34,316 bases of DNA from an uncultured Opitutia bacterium (lineage in GTDB: Bacteria; Verrucomicrobiota; Verrucomicrobiia; Opitutales; Opitutaceae). The stretch lies in NCBI GenBank assembly GCA_937952235.1, contig CALFZM010000211.1, forward strand, positions 1-34,316, in the 5' to 3' direction. The notes below the pieces were generated by a model. It searched no databases. It was given only the letters and a program-made list of their open reading frames with translations, and was not told the origin of the DNA. Both the position numbers and the translations under genes were made by a program. Shown piece after piece: positions 16,710-25,190 of this stretch; within the stretch, counting starts at the first letter, position 1, and each line of letters begins with the position of its first letter.

Positions 16710-17966
16710 ATGCGTGCCGGCCGGGCGAGACTTCTGCTGGGTCTGTGGAGCTTGCCGGCCCTGGTCGCCCAGCCGGGAGGATTGGGCGGGCTCCTTGACT
16801 TCGATGGTCCACCCGCGGCGCCCCCGGCGGCGCCGGCGCCCGGGAGCCCGAGGCCGGCTCCGGCGCCTCCACCCGCGCCCGCTCCGACGCCCACTTTGAA
16901 CCCCGAGACCGCGGCCCGGATCGCGGCGTTGCGACGGGAGCTCGAGGAGCACCGCGACCTCACCCTGGCCACGATCGAGCCGCTGCCCACGCTCGCCGCG
17001 TGCCGCGAACTCGCGGCGCGGTACCGCCGGGCGGTGGACCGTACGTCGCGCCAGCCGTTTCTCAGCGGACTGCGCCCCGCGCCCGAGCTGGTCCGGCAGG
17101 TGGGCGCCCTGCAGGCGCGCTGGGGCGACCTGGCCCGGGCCATCCGGGCGGGCGACCTGCCGCCGACGATCGCCGGCGACCGTTTGCGTGCGCTGATTGG
17201 CGACGGGGCGGAAGGGAACGTGCCGGTCAGCGGCCGGCATTGGGCGGCGCTGTCGGACGCCTATTTCGGCGAAGTCCTGCAGGCCGAGCGGCTGGGCGCC
17301 GACTTTTCCCGCCAGGTGCGCAACTCGCCCGCGATGCGCGCGCTCGAGTCGGCGATGGCCCACGCCGAGCAGGCACTGCAGCGGGTCGAGGGCCTGGATG
17401 AGGGCGACTCCGTGCTGCCGCGCCGTGTGATCACCTGGGACCTGCATCGCGTCTGGCGCCTGGGCGTTGAACTGCAGATCAGGCGGCTGGAAAGCGAGGG
17501 CTCCGCCGAGGCCGCGCCCGCGTCGCTGCGATCCTTTCTGCAGGACATGGACGCTGCGCGTGGCCTGCGCCACCGGAGCCTGGCGCTGGCTCCTGCCGGG
17601 GGCGAACCGGCCGCGACGCTTCGCGTTCCCGTCTCCGGCCGCATCCAGGCGCGCCTCGGTGAAGCCGATGTCGCCGCCGACATCGGCGCGGCAACGGAGA
17701 GCGCGCTGCCGAGGCTGGCCGAGGAACTTTATCATACGCACTTCACCCTCCTGCAGGCGGAGGCGTTTGCCCGCCAGGATGCCGAGGAGGAACGACGAAC
17801 CCTCGAAGCCCTGCCGCCGGGGCCGGCACGCGAGGCCCGGCGCGCCGCGCTCGAGTCGTCCGTGAAGCAGCAGGCCGAGGAGCGTCGTCGCACCTACGAA
17901 GGCCGGCGCCTGCAACTGCGCAGCGAGATCGAAACCGAGGCGGAGCGCGTGCGGGCGCGACGCTGA
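16710..17966 (+). CDS. Exported, partly coiled-coil protein of unknown function (418 aa)
   Basis: No known family is evident. A short signal peptide (1-20, ending PALVAQ) is followed by a proline/alanine-rich linker (about 34-62) and an alpha-helical, charged remainder. The last 80 residues are rich in Glu, Arg and Ala with coiled-coil character. Residues about 185-360 resemble the region of the giant downstream protein around residues 430-600: both have a helical stretch with a His-containing segment (246 here, 494 there), then a Gly-Gly-Glu turn and a strand-like ATLRVPV (302-308 here) or IGLNLAV (557-563 there), then a second helix. The gene starts three bases after the upstream stop, and the giant gene starts 12 bases after this stop, so the three are surely co-transcribed. 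Confidence 0.8.
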   Translation: MRAGRARLLLGLWSLPALVAQPGGLGGLLDFDGPPAAPPAAPAPGSPRPAPAPPPAPAPTPTLNPETAARIAALRRELEEHRDLTLATIEPLPTLAACRELAARYRRAVDRTSRQPFLSGLRPAPELVRQVGALQARWGDLARAIRAGDLPPTIAGDRLRALIGDGAEGNVPVSGRHWAALSDAYFGEVLQAERLGADFSRQVRNSPAMRALESAMAHAEQALQRVEGLDEGDSVLPRRVITWDLHRVWRLGVELQIRRLESEGSAEAAPASLRSFLQDMDAARGLRHRSLALAPAGGEPAATLRVPVSGRIQARLGEADVAADIGAATESALPRLAEELYHTHFTLLQAEAFARQDAEEERRTLEALPPGPAREARRAALESSVKQQAEERRRTYEGRRLQLRSEIETEAERVRARR

Positions 17967-17978
17967 GGCGGGTCCCCG

Positions 17979-20900
17979 ATGAATCCGCTGCGCCGCCTGG
18001 TCCTCGGCTTGGTTGCGGTCTTCGCGGGTCTGGCTCCGCTCCGGTTCGAGGGAGCCGAACTCCGCCCGCTGGCCTGGTTCGAGGGCGAGTGGGAGGTCGA
18101 GTACCAGGATGCCCGGCTCGGGCCGGTCCGCGGCCAGGCCAGCGTCCGGGTGGAAGTCGACGGCGTCATCCTCATCCGCTACGTGGTCAAGGATCCGCGC
18201 GACGGCGCCGTCCATGAGCTCACCGCGTTTCGCATCCGGGCCGGCGAGTCGGAAGTGACGCTGGAATTGCCCCCGGGCGGGCCGATGGCGGCCCCCGACC
18301 CGGCGGGCCAGCCGGAGGCCGTGGGCATCGCCGCGCCGGTGGGTGCCCGGTTGCGCGCGCGGCTGTCCGGACGCGAAGCCGAGGCGCCCGTGGTGTCGCT
18401 GGAGGCGCGGCTCGCCACGCGACTCCGGCTGAAGCGGGAGGGGGACGCGCTCACGGGCGAGTGGATCGTGCCCCGGGACGCGAACTTCGGTTTCGAGGGC
18501 GGGCGCAGTGGCACGCGCGGGACGGTGGTCACCTCGCTGCCCGGCGAGGTCGAGTTGAAGGAAGACGTCGTGCGCGGTCCGGAGACCTGGCGAAGCGCCC
18601 GGATGGCGCTCGAGGAGGTTCGGCGCGTGGGGTGGAAGGACGCTCCCGGCGGGGTTGCCGCCGGTGGCATTGCCTCCGTCTCCCTGCTCGGACGCAGTCT
18701 CCCCGAACCGAGTCGCCGGGAAGTGCGGTTCGCCGACCCCTACCTCGTGGCGGAGGCGGGCGCGCTGACCGGAAACGTCCCGGTCGCGATCGCGCCCGCC
18801 GCCCTGCCGGGGAGGAAGGCCGTGACAATCCGCGACCGTGCCACCGGGCAGGAGACGACCGGCCATTGGGGCTTCGACTGGCCGGCGCTGCCGGGGGGCA
18901 ATCTTCGGTTTGTCCGACGCACGTTGTCGGACACCTACGATCCGACAGGCGCGCTGCACCCTGGGGAACTCTTCTACGTGGAGGCCGAGGCGGATCGGCC
19001 GGTGCCAGGCGACTACCGCCTGTACGTGTTGGAAAGCGGCGCCGGCAGTCCGCTGTTTGTGCATCTTCGGCGCGACGCCGGCGGCCGCCGCCTGTTTCGG
19101 GCCGGGCCCTTCCTGCTCCTCGGTCCCGATGACCCCGTGGGGGGCGGGGCGATCGAGCCGCCGCGACCGGCGGACAACCAGACCACGCCGCTTTCGCCCA
19201 CCGTGGAGCAGCCTTTCCTGGTGCGGGGAAGCTCGGGAGACCGCCTGCGACTGAGTCCCGCGCTGCCCGTGCTGGGCGAGAGCCACGCGCTCGCGCTCGC
19301 GGAGGTCAGCGACGAGCAGGCCGACGATGGTCCGTACCAGCGGGCACTGCGCCAGGCGGAAAGCCTGCGCCGCCGTTTGCCCGAGCCGGATCGCTACGAC
19401 GTCTCGAAGTTCACCCCGATGTCGGGCAGTCGCCGCACTCACCTCACCGTGCAGGACCACGCCGCACTCATCCTGCTGCAGCGCGAACTGCTGCGAAGCC
19501 TGGGCCAGTTGCGGCGGCACGTGTCGGACGCTCTCGCGCCAGCGGAGCGGCGTCGCTATGCCGCGGCCCTCGGCGAAGCCGCCGAGAAACGGGTGGAGCT
19601 GCCGCTTTTCGCCTTTCCGGTCGCCGCTCCGCGGGGCGGCGAGCGGATCGGGTTGAACCTCGCCGTCTATCCGCCGTCCCTGCGCGAAGCGTTCGGCGAC
19701 GACCTCGCCGCCCGCGATGCGTACGTCGACAGCGCCATCGCCGAGGCCGAGGCGCAGCTCGGCGAGCAGGCGGGCCGGGGGGCCTTGCGCTTGAGCCAGC
19801 TGGACCTCGAGCGGCCGGTGACGCTGTTGCCCGTGATCAAGGCGGGCTACGCGGTCGCGGCGGAGAGTTTGCGGCCACAACTCGTGCGCCGGAGCCGCCC
19901 GGAGGTCGGGGAGCCAGAGATCCCCCGTTGGGTACCCGATCTGGTGGGACGAGCCGCGGTGGCCGGCGTGGCCGACCTGCTCGCTGCCATCGCGGCCGAC
20001 GAGGAACTCGCGGACTTCCAGTGGATGGCCGTGCAAGTGCTCGCCCTGCCGGCGGTCGTCTATACCGGCGCACTCGGCGCGGCGGGGACCCTGACGCGGG
20101 GCGCCGTGGCGGTGGGCGCGGCGGGCGATCTGCTGGCCGGGGTCGGGACCGTGCAGAACCTCACGGGACTCAAGGACGCGTACGGACGGCGCGGGGCGGC
20201 GTGGGACGTCGCGCCGGTGGCGGGTTTCGACGCGTACCGGGCGGCGGATGAGGAGATCGAGGCGCGGTGGAAGGTCGCGGCGCTCGATGTGCCGCTGACG
20301 CTCCTCGGCGCCGCCACCCTGGCTGGCCAGCTTGCGAAGGCGGGCGTCAAGGCGTCGGCCAGTTCCGGCCGCGCGGCCGTCGCGGCGGCACTGGAGGGAG
20401 GCGTGGAAAGCCTTTCCGACGCGCGGCGGGCTCAACTCGCGTTGCTGGTCGACAGCGCCGCCCGCAAGATCGCCTCGGGTGCGCTCGACGAGTTGAGCGA
20501 TCTCGAACGGGCGGCGCTGCGCGCCAACTTCCCGCGCGGCCTGCCGGCGTCCAGCGCGCGGCAACTGGGACTTTCCACCGACAATCCCGTGATCGCCGTC
20601 CTCCCCGACGACGGGGCGGTGGGTGTGACGACCCGGCTGCCGCCCGCCGAGGTGCCTCCCGCGCGGCCGCCGGCGGCAGTCGAGGCCACGCCGTCGTCGC
20701 TCGTGCAGCGATACTACGCGGAGGAGCTGAAGTCGGCCCGGCTCGGCGTGCCCGAGGCGCAGGGCCGGCTCGCACAACTGGAGCGCGCGGCCGCTGTCTG
20801 GGGAGATTTGCCGGCCCCGATGCAGGGACGGGCGGCGGAGGCGATGGAGACGTTCGAGCGCATGCGCCAGGCCGACCCGGCGCTGCGCGACCTTCCCTCG

Positions 20901-23108
20901 GCCCGGGCCCTGGAGTTTTTCAGCTTCCACGCCCACCGCCGCTATTACACCGGCGGCGTACGCGACGTGCAGCCTGAGGAGCTGGTCGCGGATTTCCTCC
21001 AATACCATCGCGGCCAGGTTTCCTCCGCGGCACTCGCCCGCGCCGCGAACATCTCCGAGCTGAATGCCGAGGCCGCGGTTTTCTCGGCGCGCCAGCGGAT
21101 GCCGGTGCCCGCGGCGGCGCCGACGCCTCCCTCCGGCCGAGTGCGGGTGACGGATCCCGACGCCGTGACGGTCGGGCCCGCGCCCGCCCCGCCGCCTCCT
21201 CCTGCGATCGTGACCGGGCGCGAAGCCGAGATTGCGCGCCAGCTGGAACGCGTCGGCGTCACCGGCCTCGACGCCCGCCACGCTGCAGGCATCCACGCGG
21301 TGCGCGACGTCGATCCGCGCGTCGCGGCGGCCCACGCCGCGATGTACCGCGGGATCCCCGCCCGCCAGGTGCAGGACGCCCTGGCTTTCTCCCCGGCCGA
21401 CCTGAGGTCCGCCCTCGACGACTACATGCGGCGGTTCGATGTCCTCAGCGGCGCCGAGCGGGGACGGGCGCTCGACCGCTATTTCGGCGTCGAAGCGACG
21501 GTGGTGCCGCCGCGTCCCGTCGCCGCGCCGCCCGTGACCGAGCGCAACGTACCCGCCGGCCTGGCGCCGCCCGCGCCGGCGACCGCTGCCACCGCCGACG
21601 TGGTCGCCGCGCTCGAACGCATGGGAGTCACGCGCGCGGAAACGCAGCTCCTCCGGCCCGAGGATATTTTCCCGCGGGGGACGGTTCCGGATCCGCGGGT
21701 CGCGGCGGCCCGGCTGGCCCGACACCTTGATGTTCCGGCGCCGCGGGCGGCGCAGGCGCTGGGCGTCAGCCCCACGGAGCACGCCGCCCTGCTGGACCGG
21801 GCCGCGGCGACCGCCAGCCCGGGCCGCTCGGGCACGGTGCGTACCGCGGACGTCGCGGCGGATCTGGCGGCGGACGGCGTCTCGCAGCCGGCGGCGCGCG
21901 TGCTGGCGGCCCGGCAGGCCGAGATCGATGCCGCCCTGCGGGATTTTGGGGTGCTGCGCGGGGATCCGGCATTGACGCGGTCGGGCCTCGAGCCCGAGGC
22001 GCTCGTCGTCGGCCAGGCCCTCGAAAGCGGCGTGCCCGCGACGGAGGTGGCGGCGCGCCGTGGGCTGCCGCGCGCGACCGTGGAGGACTACGCCGATGCC
22101 TTTCTCGCGGAAGGGCGGCAGGTGCGCGATGCGACCGAGCGCGCCCGCCAGCGCACCGTGCTCCTGCGGACGTCGCCGGTGGAGCCCGGCCCGTCGGCAC
22201 CCACCGTCCGGCTCTCCCCCGCCGTCCTCGCCCACCAGGAGGAAGTGGCCGCCGCGCTCGCCCGGCTCGGCGTCGATCCCGTGATCGCCGGGGAGCGCGC
22301 GGCACACCTCGTGAACCTCGCCCGGCGCGATGCGCACGAAGCCATCATTGGCGGCGCGTGGCAGAGCCGGGTGCCGCCGGCGGCGCTACGCGAGCGATTC
22401 GGCTACTCGAACGACCAGATCGTGCGGCACCTCGATCATTTCCTCGCCGAGCACGTGGGGGTCCGCAATCCCACCGTCCGTGCCAACGTGATCGCGCGGC
22501 AGTATTTCGCTGCGCACGACGAGACGCTGCTCGCCTCTGCCGTTCCCGGCATCGTCGCTGCCACGCCACCGGCGCGACAGCCCTTGCGGGCGTTTGCGGC
22601 GAGTCCGCCGGGTCCGGTCGCCAGCCTGCCGCCGCCCCGGCCGCTGCCGGCGCCGCGCAGCCTCGACGACCGGTTCGGCCGGGCAGTGCCGCCGCTCGGC
22701 CCGCGGCCGGGGGAGCAGTTGCCGGGCGGGCAATGGCGTCGCAACACCGCCGTGCGGGAAGTGCGGCCCGGCACGCCCGTGGAGCTGCAGCCGGGGCTTC
22801 GCTACAACTGGCTCGTCACCGAAGATGGCCGGATGTTGTACGCGGCCGAGCAGTACATCATGGAAAACGGCCGGCCGCTGCTCGACGAGGACGGCGTCAT
22901 GCTCCGCCTCGGCCACCCCGCCATGATCGACGGCGGGCGGGCGCGGATTGCGGGCGAACTCCGCCACACGTCCGATCGCGGCTGGGTCCTCGACAACTTC
23001 TCCGGCCGCTACTCCATGCTCAAGCCGGACAAACATCCGGCCCATCTCGATCAGGCCGCGGCCCTCTGGCGTGAGGCCGGCGTGCGGGTCGTGACCGTCT
23101 TCCAGTAG
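17979..23108 (+). CDS. Giant exported multidomain protein, polymorphic-toxin-like architecture (1709 aa)
   Basis: The function is unknown. In order: a signal peptide (1-26); a beta-rich domain (33-381) homologous in appearance to the whole 373-aa protein; a helical domain (about 430-620) resembling the 418-aa protein; a hydrophobic Ala/Gly/Val-rich segment (about 649-790) like the pre-toxin membrane segments of large secreted toxins; and a helical region. Next come five HTH-like segments at 1012, 1124, 1250, 1350 and 1463, each within a loose repeat of about 110 residues. A proline-rich linker (about 1540-1600) leads to a C-terminal module (1609-1709) with His1646, Ala-Gly-Glu1660 and DNFSGRY (1672-1678). 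The same strand has no following gene that could encode an immunity protein, which argues against a classical toxin. A structural or surface role is equally possible. Confidence 0.85.
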   Translation: MNPLRRLVLGLVAVFAGLAPLRFEGAELRPLAWFEGEWEVEYQDARLGPVRGQASVRVEVDGVILIRYVVKDPRDGAVHELTAFRIRAGESEVTLELPPGGPMAAPDPAGQPEAVGIAAPVGARLRARLSGREAEAPVVSLEARLATRLRLKREGDALTGEWIVPRDANFGFEGGRSGTRGTVVTSLPGEVELKEDVVRGPETWRSARMALEEVRRVGWKDAPGGVAAGGIASVSLLGRSLPEPSRREVRFADPYLVAEAGALTGNVPVAIAPAALPGRKAVTIRDRATGQETTGHWGFDWPALPGGNLRFVRRTLSDTYDPTGALHPGELFYVEAEADRPVPGDYRLYVLESGAGSPLFVHLRRDAGGRRLFRAGPFLLLGPDDPVGGGAIEPPRPADNQTTPLSPTVEQPFLVRGSSGDRLRLSPALPVLGESHALALAEVSDEQADDGPYQRALRQAESLRRRLPEPDRYDVSKFTPMSGSRRTHLTVQDHAALILLQRELLRSLGQLRRHVSDALAPAERRRYAAALGEAAEKRVELPLFAFPVAAPRGGERIGLNLAVYPPSLREAFGDDLAARDAYVDSAIAEAEAQLGEQAGRGALRLSQLDLERPVTLLPVIKAGYAVAAESLRPQLVRRSRPEVGEPEIPRWVPDLVGRAAVAGVADLLAAIAADEELADFQWMAVQVLALPAVVYTGALGAAGTLTRGAVAVGAAGDLLAGVGTVQNLTGLKDAYGRRGAAWDVAPVAGFDAYRAADEEIEARWKVAALDVPLTLLGAATLAGQLAKAGVKASASSGRAAVAAALEGGVESLSDARRAQLALLVDSAARKIASGALDELSDLERAALRANFPRGLPASSARQLGLSTDNPVIAVLPDDGAVGVTTRLPPAEVPPARPPAAVEATPSSLVQRYYAEELKSARLGVPEAQGRLAQLERAAAVWGDLPAPMQGRAAEAMETFERMRQADPALRDLPSARALEFFSFHAHRRYYTGGVRDVQPEELVADFLQYHRGQVSSAALARAANISELNAEAAVFSARQRMPVPAAAPTPPSGRVRVTDPDAVTVGPAPAPPPPPAIVTGREAEIARQLERVGVTGLDARHAAGIHAVRDVDPRVAAAHAAMYRGIPARQVQDALAFSPADLRSALDDYMRRFDVLSGAERGRALDRYFGVEATVVPPRPVAAPPVTERNVPAGLAPPAPATAATADVVAALERMGVTRAETQLLRPEDIFPRGTVPDPRVAAARLARHLDVPAPRAAQALGVSPTEHAALLDRAAATASPGRSGTVRTADVAADLAADGVSQPAARVLAARQAEIDAALRDFGVLRGDPALTRSGLEPEALVVGQALESGVPATEVAARRGLPRATVEDYADAFLAEGRQVRDATERARQRTVLLRTSPVEPGPSAPTVRLSPAVLAHQEEVAAALARLGVDPVIAGERAAHLVNLARRDAHEAIIGGAWQSRVPPAALRERFGYSNDQIVRHLDHFLAEHVGVRNPTVRANVIARQYFAAHDETLLASAVPGIVAATPPARQPLRAFAASPPGPVASLPPPRPLPAPRSLDDRFGRAVPPLGPRPGEQLPGGQWRRNTAVREVRPGTPVELQPGLRYNWLVTEDGRMLYAAEQYIMENGRPLLDEDGVMLRLGHPAMIDGGRARIAGELRHTSDRGWVLDNFSGRYSMLKPDKHPAHLDQAAALWREAGVRVVTVFQ

Positions 23109-23138
23109 GCCGGCACGAACCGTCGGGCGCCTTGCGAA

Positions 23139-24056
23139 TCAGGCGGAGGGGATCCTTCCCTCCACGCCCAGCAGTCCTTCCCAGGTCCCCTGCACGCAGG
23201 CGGCGAGCTTGGCGCGCTTCCGGTCCTCGAGCAGCACGATCTCGGTGATGACCTTCGCCGCGTACACGCACTCGAACGCGCACCAGTGCGGCAGCCGCCA
23301 GCCGACCCGGCCCAGCACGAGCACGCGGTTGCGAAACAGATAGCGCAGCCGCAGCGGCGACATGAACGCCGGCCACCAGGTGCGGCCCAGGCGCCGCACC
23401 GGCGCCTTGGCCCCGCGGCGGTGCGCGAGGCGCGCGCGGGCCGCGACGGCGATGACGTGGCCCGCGGTGCGCGCGCGCAGGCAGAATTCCGTGTCGACGA
23501 GGTCCACGAAGAGCGCTTCGTCGAAACCGCCCAGCTCCCGCCACACGGCGACGCGGAACAGCGTCCCCGAGGTGATGACGCACGTCACGTCGTGCAGGTC
23601 ATGGCTGGCCGCGTGGCGGGCGAACAGCCCGGGGACGACGGCGTGCGGGCGCAGGTGGCGCGCGCGGACGCGGGGACGGGCTTCGTCATGCCAGTTCGAA
23701 CCGACGATCGCGCATCCCGGGTCGGCCGCGAGCAGCGCGCCCAGCGCGGACGCGAGCCCCGGCTCCGGCGTGCTGTCCTGATCGAAGGCGAGGACCGCCT
23801 CGCAGCCGCGCGCGTCGAGCTGCCGGAACGCGCGGTTGAGCGCTCCCGCGAGCCCCAGGTTGTCCTCGTTCTCGATCAGCTCGCAGCCGGACTCGGCGCA
23901 GGCGCGGCGCAGCCGCTCGCGGGTGGCAGGCGTCGCCGTGTTGTCGATCACGACGAGCGGGTTCGCCTCGGTGCGCATCGCCTGGAGCCGCGCCTCGAAG
24001 CCCGCGTCGGGATGATAGGTCACGACCACCCCGGCGGGGAAAGGTGCCGCGCTCAT
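23139..24056 (-). CDS. GT2 glycosyltransferase, rhamnosyltransferase (RfbF/WbbL)-like (305 aa)
   Basis: This enzyme probably adds a deoxyhexose such as rhamnose to a lipid-linked oligosaccharide in the cytoplasm. GT2 landmarks are VVVTYHPD (10-17), VVIDNT (35-40), NEDNLGLAGALNRA (63-76) and LAFDQDSTPEP (89-99). FDQDS is typical of the RfbF-like rhamnosyltransferase branch. The C-terminal part contains a basic, aromatic stretch that may associate with the membrane. The ATG at 24056 overlaps the preceding gene's stop as ATGA (24053-24056), so the two are translationally coupled. It converges with the giant gene across a 30-bp gap that contains no recognisable terminator. The rhamnose assignment rests on motif similarity only. 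Confidence 0.88.
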   Translation of the reverse strand: MSAAPFPAGVVVTYHPDAGFEARLQAMRTEANPLVVIDNTATPATRERLRRACAESGCELIENEDNLGLAGALNRAFRQLDARGCEAVLAFDQDSTPEPGLASALGALLAADPGCAIVGSNWHDEARPRVRARHLRPHAVVPGLFARHAASHDLHDVTCVITSGTLFRVAVWRELGGFDEALFVDLVDTEFCLRARTAGHVIAVAARARLAHRRGAKAPVRRLGRTWWPAFMSPLRLRYLFRNRVLVLGRVGWRLPHWCAFECVYAAKVITEIVLLEDRKRAKLAACVQGTWEGLLGVEGRIPSA

Positions 24057-25114
24057 GCCGGACGCGCCCAGCGCTGGAGAAACGCGAGCCGCTGCCGCTC
24101 CTTCACCCTGTTGTCCAGGTGGGCGACCGCCTCCCGCGGCACGCGGCGCGTGCGCCAGTGGTCGAGCCAGGGCGCGATCCGGTCGCGGTGGGGCGCGAGC
24201 GGCGCGGAGTCGTTGGGCACGCGGAGGAAATAGTCGGCACTGTCGGGCACGTCGGTGTCGCGATAGCCGCCGAGCACCGGCAGCCCGAGCGCCAGGTACT
24301 CGCGCACCTTGAGCGGGCACGCCTCGTCCATGTGCTTGCGGAACAACCCGAGCGTGCCGAGGGCGGCCGTGGCGCCGAGCAGGAGGGGTTCATACTTCAC
24401 GCGCGGAAGCTCGCCGTGGAAGATCACGTTGGCCGGCGCGGGCACGCGCTCCGTGCCGATCACGTCGACCACCGCCTCGGGGAAGAGCGTTCCCAGCTCG
24501 GCCACCCGCTCGAGGCCGTGCCACGGCGTGTCCCGGCTGCCGATGAACACCAGCCGCAGCGGGCCGCGCGGGTCGGGCAGCGGCGCCTGCGGGAACGCCG
24601 CGAGGTTGATCCCGTTGGCGATCACCTCCGCGGTCTTGCCGAAACCGGAGAAACGCGTCGCGAGCTCGTGCGTCACCGGCACGAAGGCGCGCACCGGCGC
24701 CAGGACGCGTCCGCGCGTCAGCCGATGATAGAGCTGCTTCGCCCGGGAGAGCGTGAGCGGATACTCCTTCAGGTCGTCGGAGTTCAGTTCCGCCACGGTC
24801 GGCACGTCGCGGAACAGGGCCGGCAGCCCCGCGCTGTGATAGCCGTAGCGGAAATAGACCAGATCGGGCCGCCACGCGCGGATCCGCCGCGCGAGTTCGA
24901 AGCTGCGCAGCATCCGCTGGGTCGCACCGCCGCGGGCGACGAGATCGGCCTCCAGCGGCGCGAGCCCGGGCCAGACCTTCGTGGTCGGCGCCAGGGCGAA
25001 GTAGCGGACGGCGTGGCCGGCCTCCAGCCAGCTCCGGCCCTGCCCGGCGATCTTCTTGCAGATGCCGTTCTCGTGCGAGACGTCCGCCATCTGTCCGAGG
25101 TACGCGATTCTCAT
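24053..25114 (-). CDS. GT4-family glycosyltransferase (353 aa)
   Basis: A retaining glycosyltransferase with a GT-B fold. The N-terminal Rossmann-like half starts MRIAYLGQM. In the C-terminal half VIANGINL (164-171) precedes the strand VFIGSRDTPWHGLE (189-202), and EACPLKVREYLALGLPVL (264-281) is the nucleotide-sugar-binding signature of GT4, with the glutamates expected for catalysis and donor ribose binding. It is likely cytosolic or membrane-peripheral and builds a repeat unit with the GT2 gene it overlaps. The ATG at 25114 is chosen because the first strand begins at once. It lies 65 bp downstream of the asparagine synthase gene on the same strand. The donor is unknown. Confidence 0.9.
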   Translation of the reverse strand: MRIAYLGQMADVSHENGICKKIAGQGRSWLEAGHAVRYFALAPTTKVWPGLAPLEADLVARGGATQRMLRSFELARRIRAWRPDLVYFRYGYHSAGLPALFRDVPTVAELNSDDLKEYPLTLSRAKQLYHRLTRGRVLAPVRAFVPVTHELATRFSGFGKTAEVIANGINLAAFPQAPLPDPRGPLRLVFIGSRDTPWHGLERVAELGTLFPEAVVDVIGTERVPAPANVIFHGELPRVKYEPLLLGATAALGTLGLFRKHMDEACPLKVREYLALGLPVLGGYRDTDVPDSADYFLRVPNDSAPLAPHRDRIAPWLDHWRTRRVPREAVAHLDNRVKERQRLAFLQRWARPA

Positions 25115-25157
25115 CGTGGCGGAAGAGTCGTGGGGACGACCGGGGTGGTTGACACGG

Positions 25158-25190
25158 AAAAAAGCGCGGGAGGTTCCGTTCAACGGATCC
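25158..25190 (-). terminator. Weak hairpin plus T6 tract after asparagine synthase gene
   Basis: Arms 25172-25179 and 25183-25190 pair with one mismatch around the stop codon, and the minus strand has six T residues (25158-25163) eight bases further on. The gap between stem and T-tract makes this a poor intrinsic terminator. It could cause partial termination before the downstream GT4 gene. Confidence 0.22.

Noticed and set aside
15594..22337. Very long open frame on the minus strand opposite the exported-protein operon
   Set aside because: It spans three plus-strand genes with signal peptides and tight operon spacing. Its own translation is Arg/Gly/Pro/His-rich, as expected for the complement of high-GC coding sequence.
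25148..25154. Plus-strand TTGACA-like sequence between the GT4 and asparagine synthase genes
   Set aside because: It points into the antisense of the asparagine synthase gene and has no -10 partner.
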